In this document: positions 56,020-64,000 of the stretch, piece after piece | Position numbering within the stretch: the stretch's first letter is position 1 | Layout of the letters: every line of letters begins with the position of its first letter | Source of the DNA: Pyrenochaeta sp. MPI-SDFR-AT-0127 | Lineage: Eukaryota > Ascomycota > Dothideomycetes > Pleosporales > Cucurbitariaceae | DNA: 64,000 bases | Direction: 5' to 3' | Assembly (NCBI GenBank): GCA_020747015.1 | Contig: JAGTJM010000078.1 | Span: 1 to 64,000 of the forward strand | Program-made: the position numbers and the translations under genes | The notes under the pieces: model-generated | Seen by the model: only the letters and a program-made list of their open reading frames with translations | The model's database searches: none | Told to the model about the DNA's origin: nothing

Positions 56020-59000
56020 CTATACAGGTGTTGTAGACGGGATGGAGGAACTTATCGAGGTGGATTCCGAGATAGGTGAGGATAGTGTCGTAGAAATCTC
56101 GATCGGGTTAGGTGAGGGAACGTCAGGGCACGAGCCTCCCGTGAACAGCCCAAGCTCGATGAGGAAACTAGTTGCAGTGTTGGTGGTAAAATCGAACGTT
56201 CCAAAAAGATAGTCCAAGCCATTGCCGTTGATCCCAACTTGATCGCGGAATCCGGTGAACGTTTGAGAAGGGCTTGTGAGTGACCCAATGCACTTCAAGA
56301 CTTGCTGACCAAGGTATCCTGCTACATCCGTCTGAACAGAACAGAGGTTCGAAGGAAGAGAAGTTGAAAGAGGACTAAATCGAAACATTCCACCGGTGCC
56401 TCGGGAGTATCGAGTTATCATATAGCCCACAGTGCCGGGAGTAACTACTTTCATCAAGCCCTGTTCACCTAACGAGAATACTGCAACAGATTCATACTTG
56501 CCACCAACAACAGGGTCTAGGAAGAAAGCACCATTACCAGCTGCAGGATTGGACTGCTTGACAACCCAGTCGGATGAGTGGACCCCAGGAGTAAGGACTT
56601 TGAGGCAAAAGCTCGAAGGCACTTCGATGGAAGGTGGAGGGGTTGCTACACTTGTGGGGACCGTTGTCGTGCTTGGAATTGCCGAGGATGAAGACAGGGG
56701 AAGATCACTGCTGGCAGAGACCGAAGGGGTTGAGATTGCGTCTGTGGTTGCCAAGCTGAGGACGGAGGTGCTCGAAGGTGTGGCCACAGGGTCGCTTGAG
56801 CTGACAGGCAAAGTATCTGGGCAGTCTCCTCCCGTGAAAAGACCCAAGTCTATGACAAAATTACCATCTTCGCTAGTGACTAGATCATCCGTTGCAAACA
56901 AGTGGGTCAGGCCGGCAATAAGTTTGCTATAGTGGCGAAAGCCGGTAAAAGTACGTACGGGAGCGGTTATAAAGCCGCCAGTACACTTCAAAACTTGCTG
57001 GCCAAGGTAGCCTGCCACATCTGTCTTGATAGAACAATGTGTTGGGTTGGATCCAGCATACGGGTCGCCGAACCGAAACATTGCACCTGTGCCTCGTGAA
57101 TGTCCAGTTTCCTTGATGTTCGCGAGGCCAGGGGTGTTCACTATCAACTTGTTCTGGTCGTCCAGTGCGAATCGAGCAACGTTCGCTACTATACCGCCGA
57201 TTGCAGGATCCAACTGAAAATTGCCGTTGTTGTCGACACTTGATTGTTTAACCAACCAGCCGCTCGAGCTAACACCAGGAGTAATCACTTTCAGGCAAAA
57301 GCTGGAAGACAACACAGCTGAAGGGGTTGGTGTAGGAGCAACTATTGACGAAGTCGAAGATGCGGTCGCTAGCAGCTGTTTAATGTACTCCGTCAAGGCT
57401 GCAATGTATTCAGCCAAAGTCTTTCGAGTAGCGGGAAATCGAAGTAGCCTTCGGGTCAATTGTTTTTTGCGCAAAGACCTGGACCCGATTTCATTGTTGA
57501 CAAGGTAGACTCCGCGCTCGTTGGCAGCATTACATCCCTCCACGGCCGTGAAAAGCAAAGTACCAGTCGGCCAGGTTAGAGCATCGTTGGCAGCTGCGTC
57601 ATCAGTGAAAGTGATGGACACCGAGGACCCTGAACAAGTTATAGAATCGATAGTGCTGATATCTTCGAGTAAAACTCCCTTGGCGTCGTTTGTAAGCGTG
57701 ACGACCTCTAGCTTGGACAAGGTCCCGGGGCTCTGTTCAACGTAGTAAAAGGACAAGATATTGGAAGGAATCAAGCGATCCGGGCTTGTCCGGTCAATGT
57801 CTGGGTTCCGTGATGGCAACCATACGGGTGAACCTGAAGCTGATGGTGTTGCTACTAAGCTGCTGGAAACTGCCGAGGCAGAGAGCGATGCCGATGAGCT
57901 GATGGAGGATCCAGATATGCTACTCGAGGACACAGATTGAGAAGCACTGGAAGAAGCTACAGCGGAGGTACTGGAAGGGATAGTTGCAGAGCTACTAGAA
58001 GAAATCGCCGAGCTGCTGGAGGAGAGAACGGCGGAGCTGCTGGACGAAACAACTGCGGAGCTGCTAGATGAAACACCTGCAGAGCTGCTAGAAGAAACGG
58101 TTGCGGTGTTGCTGAGCGACGCGAGCAGAGAGGTACTTGACGATGAAGCTCGAGAAGCGCTTGATGATGCTACAGAAGAGCTGCTAGAAGACGCTGATAG
58201 TGTCGAGCTGCTCGCGACCACGCTTGGGGTAACAGTAGACGATGCCATGGTGCGCGACGGCGACTGAACAGAGCTCGATGCAGAGCGGCTAGCAGAGCTG
58301 GTGGAGGACGCACGACTTGTGGTCCGGGAGCTACTTGTAGCAACCGAGGTCCTCACAGTGTTGGTTGAGGTTCGCGACGAGCTCTTCGAAGACGAAGAAG
58401 CACCGGAGCATGTACCAAAACCTGACTGGCATCCTGTCTTGCAATGACCGTTCGTGGTTCCACACTGTGGAAATAGGGTTAGCGCGATACTTTGTTACGT
58501 GTGTGGAAAGAACTTACCCAGCCATATTGTGAACAGCAGCTACCATAAATAGACCCAATACATGAGGCGCCGCCGTAGCTCGGGCCACAACGTTCGATCC
58601 TGGTGGATGCTGGAGATGGGGATGCAGAAGGGGTCGATACTCTCGCGATGCTTGATGAACGGGAAGTGCTGGATACTCGAAGGGTCGAAGAGGACACGCC
58701 TGTGCAACGACCGAAGGCGGGATTACAGCCCTAGACAATGTTAGTCTGACAATAACATGCCCTGAATGATACGATGAAAAGTATGCGAAAGAATTGCCAT
58801 CGCATAGTAGGCACTTGAGCTTAAAAAAGAATTCTTCTCGGCACCCCGAGCTATGCAAAGAGAATGGTTTCTGCTTGCCAATATTGAAGCTCTGGAAAAT
58901 TACGAAATACGTACTAGGTTCGCCCGACAGTAGGCAGCTGTCGTGCCACACCAACCATACTGACTACAACATTGATTCCTCTTGCAAATTTGGTAGCCTC

Positions 59001-59085
59001 CTGTGGGACCGCATTGCTCAGCTTCGAATTGCGCGACTGCGCAAGCAGACAATGCAGCGACCGAGACGAGGAGCGAGACCTTCAT
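56020..59085 (-). CDS. Secreted chitin-binding protein, two hevein modules and a duplicated C-terminal domain
   Basis: Exons 59085-58915, 58730-58518 and 58464-56020 (introns of 184 and 53 bases, phase 0) encode 942 residues. A signal peptide (MKVSLLVSVAALSACAVA) precedes two hevein/ChtBD1 modules: ICKRNQCCSQYGWCGTTAAY and, after a Ser-rich linker, GSCCSQYGW joined by the second splice to CGTTNGHCKTGCQ. A Ser-rich stalk of about 200 residues contains 24-base tandem repeats. A central module (ILSFYYVEQSPGTLSKLEVV) is followed by two homologous domains, each with FCLKV-TPGV, GYLGQQVLKC, TFTGFR and LGLFTGG-CPD, separated by a Ser/Pro linker. The modules are typical of fungal cell-wall proteins; the duplicated domain is of unknown function. 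No GPI-like tail is obvious. Chitin binding is the firm inference. Confidence 0.88.
57988..58104. repeat. 24-base tandem repeats encoding SSSSSA-x-x
   Basis: About five imperfect units begin with GAGCTGCTRGA on the plus strand and encode the octapeptide series SSSSSAVV, SSSSSAVL and relatives on the minus strand. They lie in the Ser-rich stalk of the chitin-binding protein. Confidence 0.75.
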
Positions 59086-60296
59086 AGTGTGGACACCACT
59101 GTCGACGAGGCAGACCCAGAGACGGGGAAGGGCCTACAAGTAGTAGAAAAAATGAGTGTGAATGCAAGCGACTGTTGCCATTTTTAATGGGCGGTCTTGT
59201 CCTTTACATTCCATGTTGGTTCGCCAGTTGTAGTCAAGCTTTCGGAGTCCCCATAGCGCACTCTTGAAAAGAACCCTGAGGCTGATCGAGGCTTATCGAG
59301 GCTGCCTGACTCCCTACACATTACGATTCGTGAAAGGCCATGGGATGAAAATGCAGCATGGATAGGGCTAGCATGGAGTGTAGGTGGGGGTCCTTGCCTG
59401 CCCCATACCTTGGATAGGACAACTATGATGGGCGCTTAGGGGTCTGGCCCAGTAAAGTCAGGGGTAAGCAAGATGTACTAGTCGACTTTCGCAAGAGAAG
59501 TTCCGCATGTGGAAATTGCGAGGCTGAGAACTCGGTTGCCAGGGGTGCGTGCCTGACGCTACAATAAGTTAGCTTCCGTCTACCACAGTGGCGCACACAC
59601 GCAAAGCTTGTCAGACACGAAAACGAAAAGGAATCGCATGGGAGGTCGATCTTCGAAAGTTCTGGTGGCATTCTATACCGATTGACGGGTTGTGTCGAAA
59701 ATTGTAAGACTACAAACCTCTTACCACCAGTAGCATGTATTTGGTTTCAGGTGACCCGACCGGATTATCGTTGTGGTGCACGTGGTCGACGGATCTTGAA
59801 CTTTTCGGTAGCACGCTCATGTTTCCGACAAGACATTTTGCCAATAGTGTAGCTGGTTGGGCGCACATTGCTCATTGAAGAAAGGCGGCATTGCTCGATT
59901 CGACGATGTTGTCTAGAAGGGTGGCCTCGGCGCGTCCGGTCAGCCGTCCGAGGCGGCTCAATGTTGCTGAAGCGAGGCTGCCAATACGAGACGAGGTCTG
60001 GAACTGTGGCGGCCACGTGCTAAGCATATCGGCATCCCTCCAAGATCGTATTGTTTTTCTCCAAGGAGATCAGCAGATCAACGAGCATTATGATAGCGGG
60101 CGCATCTTTAGCTGCCGCTCTAAATTCGCCGCATCGCCGGGCTTACTCGACACATCATTTATTTCCCATCGGCAGTAGTAGTTGACATTGTGGTCATTTG
60201 CCGTTGATACTTTTCATTTTTAGACATCTATAAGATATCCCCACTTTCGCCCACTCTCTTCTTTATCCTCCAACCAAAGGAATGCCGAAATCCCTT
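59086..60296. other. Intergenic, no supported gene
   Basis: Promoter of the chitin-binding gene and 3' flank of the SQR gene. Frames of 60-97 codons on both strands have no family character. Confidence 0.4.
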
Positions 60297-61631
60297 TCAA
60301 ACTTTGGCCTGTTTGACAAATCCCTTAGGTCCGCCCCAAGTACCTTTCACCATATAGTTTTGGTACACCCACGGGAAGAAATCTTTCTTCAGGTGGTAAA
60401 ACGCACGTCGAGGAATGGCCTGGTCGATACCAAACAGCTGGCTGAAAGTCTCCTTGGGGACACCTGCATACTTGAACTCGGCTAGGAGTACCTTTCCATA
60501 CTCAGTGGTCAGTGGGCACGATGTGTACCCGTCATAGGCTGGCTCGACCTCCTTGCCTTCCATGGAGAGCACCAGGTTGCGGACCAAAATTGGCGCTTGA
60601 GCGGTGATAGCTGCAACGGTCTTGGAAGTGGGGAGACTGGATGCATCGCCTGCTGACCAGACGTTGGAGTACTTGGTGTGGCGCAGGGTGGATTGATCTA
60701 CAGCAACGTAACCGGCTTGATCGGCAAGAGCGCTCTCCTTGACGAAAGCGTGGGGCCCCATTTTAGGAACTGCGTGCAAAAGGTCGAATCGTTTTTGAAC
60801 CTGCTCTTTGCCATCAGGACGTGCAAATGTGGCCGTGTTTCCATCGATGGAGACAAGGTCGTGCTGGAAAAGTCCCTCTACACCCCTCTCCTGGCGCAGC
60901 TCCTCGAGCTTGGCGCTGTACTTTGGCACCCCGAACATGACGGGCAGGCCGGTTGCGAAGGTAATGTTGATTCCCGAGCTAGAAGGGTTGCTGGGGTTGT
61001 ACAAGCCAGCCCGTTTCCAGTGGTCCAAGGCGAGCCACATGACCTTTTGTGGAGCGCCAGCGCACTTGATGACACCGGCGGGCTGGGTGAAGATGGCGTC
61101 TCCTTTGCGGAAGTTTTGGATGGTCCTAGCAGCCTTGTCACATGTTTCGTAGCTGTAGATGGTCGACACATTTGAGCTGGCGTCAGCCAAGGCCTCAGGC
61201 AACCCCTTGATGCTGGCCAGATCAACCTTGATGCCCGGTGCCACAACCAGCTGCTCGTAGTTGATCCTGTCTCCGTTGCCCAGCGTAATGAAATTCTCCT
61301 CGGGCGAGAAGCCGCTCACGTTGTCGCCATAGAACTTGAGTTTGGCATCAACTAGACTGGCAAGGTTTTGGCGCAAATCTTCCTTTTTCTTTAGACCACC
61401 GCCTACCAGAGTCCATCCAGGCTGATAATGATGCCATTCAGCAGGATCCACGACGGCGATATCGTCCTGAGTGAACTTTCCTGTTCCTAGGAGTTGGTGG
61501 CTGATAGCCAAACCAGCCGAGCCGCCACCGACTACTACGACCTTGTGATTTCTGGAGGCAGAGTTGACGGCTGAAACGGTAGCAAATCCGCGAACAAAGC
61601 TCGCTCTTGCGACTCTTGAGGGAAAAGACAT
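60297..61631 (-). CDS. Mitochondrial sulfide:quinone oxidoreductase
   Basis: A single exon from ATG 61631 encodes 444 residues; the frame is open further upstream but has no ATG. The N-terminus MSFPSRVARASFVRGFATVS is a mitochondrial presequence. FAD-binding VVVVGGGSAGLA starts at residue 31, and YEQLVVAPG and NVWSAGDASSLPTSKT follow. Cys190 in IKCAGAPQK and a Cys in TSCPLTTEYGK are the expected redox cysteines. HYQPGWTLVGGGL and KFYGDNV also match the Hmt2/SQR group. The enzyme oxidises sulfide at the inner membrane, passes electrons to ubiquinone and makes persulfide. It is divergent from the ETHE1-type gene. Confidence 0.93.
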   Translation of the reverse strand: MSFPSRVARASFVRGFATVSAVNSASRNHKVVVVGGGSAGLAISHQLLGTGKFTQDDIAVVDPAEWHHYQPGWTLVGGGLKKKEDLRQNLASLVDAKLKFYGDNVSGFSPEENFITLGNGDRINYEQLVVAPGIKVDLASIKGLPEALADASSNVSTIYSYETCDKAARTIQNFRKGDAIFTQPAGVIKCAGAPQKVMWLALDHWKRAGLYNPSNPSSSGINITFATGLPVMFGVPKYSAKLEELRQERGVEGLFQHDLVSIDGNTATFARPDGKEQVQKRFDLLHAVPKMGPHAFVKESALADQAGYVAVDQSTLRHTKYSNVWSAGDASSLPTSKTVAAITAQAPILVRNLVLSMEGKEVEPAYDGYTSCPLTTEYGKVLLAEFKYAGVPKETFSQLFGIDQAIPRRAFYHLKKDFFPWVYQNYMVKGTWGGPKGFVKQAKV

Positions 61632-62405
61632 GTCGGCCTGACCACGAGAAAGAGAAATGGGTATCAAAAAAGCAAAAAGAAACTTTTCGATCGCGCAGCC
61701 AGTGACCAAATAAACAGGAGCGCCAATGCCCACTAGTGTTCAGTGATAGATGCGTACAGGATGCGAATGCAACAGCTGGGTCATTGCAGACACTTGATAT
61801 AATGCTAGGAGGTGGGGAAGATTGTGAGTTTATTGCTGGAGAAGATGAAGGTGGTCCACAGCATGGCTGACCTTGAATGCCAAGGCGCCATATCCCGATC
61901 CGGCCCAGCCGCGGATGGCATCATTTTTTTCGCCGGGGACGACTCCAGCAATTGTTTGCACTATTCGACCGGCACACGTCTCAGCGAATAGTTGTCGGAC
62001 GGACAAGGATCTGAATAGCGTTTGTTCGCCCCTGTAGCTCACGAAATCAGGCGTTCGTGGTGCACATATACTCTGACGAAGGCCGCGACAGCCCGAGATT
62101 TCCACCCGACGACCCGAACACTCCAGTCTCTCATATCCCCCATCTGTCAGCAACTCCGCTTGAATTGCATAATCACGGGTGGAGAGACTTTGCACATATC
62201 TGACACATCTCGTGTACCTGGGAGCCTCCGATGATGCGAGTCTGGTCGCCGAGGTCGTATGGTCGCCGATACACATCCCCGGCCCTCCGAGCAAGAGACG
62301 AACCATGGTACTAACAAAGTTAAAGTGCACTCGAAGTCAGCGCAACAAGCATGTCCACAATGTCGCAGTATTAATCTTATTTATTGTCAAATGTCCTAAT
62401 CGAAA
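61632..62405. promoter_or_regulatory. Bidirectional promoter of the sulfide-oxidation pair
   Basis: These 774 bases separate the divergent starts of SQR and the persulfide dioxygenase. No gene is supported inside; the minus-strand frame at 61830-62330 has no family features. Confidence 0.5.
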
Positions 62406-63656
62406 ATGACAGCAGTTCGACAGCGTATAAAGCATGTCCTGCCACCAGCATCCCGTTCATCCATTCTGCCAGACCCACGGGCTTGGAGCACATCCAAGCC
62501 GTGCCATGCATTCCGCCGTCATGTCGTATCCAAAACGGCGAGCATGATCGCATCTTCAAAGACCGCTACCTACGTGCACAGAGTCGCCCAAGATTCACCC
62601 ATCTTACCTTCCCGTCCTTCACGACCTAGTCTTGTGCGGTCGTCTTCTCAAACGCCAAAAGTGCACCATCATCACCTCCACCGGGACATTGCATCATACA
62701 GTACCATGTCTGCTCTTGCTGGGAATCCCGTGGTTCACAATGTGTTCGAACCCACTACAGGAACGTGGCAATATGTCGTTGCTGACCCATCTACCATGAA
62801 AGCTGCCATCATCGATCCAGTCCTGGACTTTGATCCAGCCACTCAAACGATCACAACCGATTCGGCCAATACGTTACTCTCTCTGGTTGCGGAGAAAGGG
62901 TACAGCGTTGACTGGATCCTCGAAACACATGCGCATGCCGATCACCTTACCGCATCTTTCTATCTGCAAACTCGGCTTGGCAAAGTTCAAGAGGAAGAGC
63001 CACGTGTTGGCATTGGAAAGCGAATTGACCAAGTCCAAAAGTTGTTTGGAAAGAGGTACATGGTGCCAGATAGGGAATTTACAGGTGTTTTCGACAAGCT
63101 ATTCGAGGACAATGAGAAGTTCGCTATTGGCAATATGGAAACTGTGGCGATACACTTGCCCGGACACACGCCCGATCATTTGGGCTATAAAATCAGGGTT
63201 GCGTTGTCCTAAACTTCACCTCGTCCCGTTGCTAATGCCTAGTAGGACAACGTGTTTTGCGGTGACTCAATCTTCCACGTCGACATCGGCACAGCGCGCT
63301 GCGATTTCCCGGGAGGAAGTGTAAACGCGCTCTTCAAGTCGGGCCAAAAGCTTCTGGCCCTACCAGATCAAGTAAAGATTTGGACAGGCCACGATTATCC
63401 ACCAGCAGGACGCAAGTTACCTGTGCCATACATGACCGTCAAAGAGCACAAGGAGCAGAACAAGCATCTTAGGAGTGGAATCACTGAAGACGAGTTTGTT
63501 ACACTTCGCCGGGAGCGAGATGCCGCTCTTGGTGCACCTAGGTTGCTGCATCAGTCGCTGCAAATCAACATTCGCGCTGGAAGACTGCCAGATCCTACGG
63601 AAGCGGGTCATCGATTGCTCCACGTTCCTTTGAAGCCCCAGGGCCTGGACTGGTGA
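62406..63656 (+). CDS. ETHE1-type persulfide dioxygenase (metallo-beta-lactamase fold)
   Basis: Exons 62406-63197 and 63246-63656 (intron of 48 bases, phase 0) encode 400 residues. About 100 basic, Ser-rich residues precede the conserved domain and could be a mitochondrial presequence; an internal ATG at 62706 (MSALAGNPVVHNVF) would give a 300-residue form. The domain has ILETHAHADHLTAS, LPGHTPDHLGYKI, VFCGDSIFHVDIGTARCDFP and IWTGHDYPP, which supply the single-iron site and glutathione persulfide pocket. Splicing joins GYKIR to DNVFCGDS. The enzyme oxidises glutathione persulfide to sulfite, the step after SQR. Confidence 0.9.
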
Positions 63657-64000
63657 CCGCGATACAGAAAACGTTTGATCGCATACGTGTGCCCCCATGA
63701 AGAATTGAAGATATCCGTTGCACTATTGCCGGTTGGCGCATGTGAGTTCCAACGTTTGTTCAGTTTCCCAATTCTTAGTCTACCACGCTGGCCGTGAAAA
63801 CGTTTTCACACTAAGAAATGCTGAAGAACGCCTATCAAAAGAAGAAACTCTTCTCCTGTTTGATCGCTACCTTCATCGGGAAGTTCAGTCGCTTATATCA
63901 CGGGTAGCATTCGAAATCAAAGTATACCTAGTTGCATGAATCGGTACAGCTGTCGTGGGAGAAAATATGAATAAGATGCACCGCATAACGTAGTGGATGA
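63657..64000. other. 3' flank at the window edge
   Basis: Downstream of the dioxygenase; a 73-codon frame at 63718-63939 has no ATG-led family resemblance. Confidence 0.35.

Noticed and set aside
59278..59306. Short GATCGAGGCTTATCGAGGCT repeat
   Set aside because: Only two partial units; too short to be meaningful.
1..64000. CRISPR arrays, bacterial operons or ribosome binding sites
   Set aside because: The intron-bearing genes and protein families are fungal; no regular spacer-repeat structure was seen.

Overview
The window is nuclear DNA of a filamentous ascomycete, most likely Pezizomycotina and perhaps Dothideomycetes. The genes carry short GT-AG introns, mostly 44-75 bases, several with CTAAC-type branch sites. 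The products are fungal: HET-domain proteins, a hypervirulence-associated Tudor protein, an rds1/LsdA ferritin-like protein, a tannase-type feruloyl esterase and hevein-type chitin-binding modules. I resolved exon structures by matching phase and protein-family continuity by eye; no tools were run and families are named from memory.

Layout. 1-20.6 kb is gene-dense and mostly conserved: a kinase-LIM-WW fusion protein, a secreted ferritin-like protein, a UPF0303 protein, a head-to-head pair of ribosome-biogenesis genes (RRP3-type helicase and SSF1-type Brix protein), a PCI-like protein whose 3' end has been tandemly duplicated, a PAQR/Izh membrane receptor, an unknown membrane protein, an aldehyde-reductase-type SDR and a Tudor-domain acidic protein. 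20.6-45 kb is gene-poor accessory sequence: a dead HET gene, an MCT-like transporter, an aspartic-protease-fold membrane protein without catalytic aspartates, a large polytopic membrane protein with an in-frame TGA, two intact HET genes (one split by a long coiled coil), a decayed orphan gene, a TA-flanked MITE and a flavin monooxygenase. 45-53 kb looks like a small catabolic group for plant phenolic glycosides: feruloyl esterase/tannase, MFS sugar transporter and GH78 alpha-L-rhamnosidase. 54-59 kb holds two cell-surface proteins, one a 942-residue chitin-binding protein. 60-63.7 kb holds a divergent pair for mitochondrial sulfide oxidation, sulfide:quinone oxidoreductase and ETHE1-type persulfide dioxygenase.

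How genes work together. Three sets have a clear shared logic: RRP3 with SSF1 (small- and large-subunit rRNA maturation from one 179-bp promoter), SQR with ETHE1 (consecutive steps of sulfide oxidation), and esterase with transporter and rhamnosidase (release, uptake and intracellular cleavage of plant phenolic sugars). The HET-rich interval is the most plastic part, with stop codons, frameshifts and a transposon remnant beside intact allorecognition-type genes.
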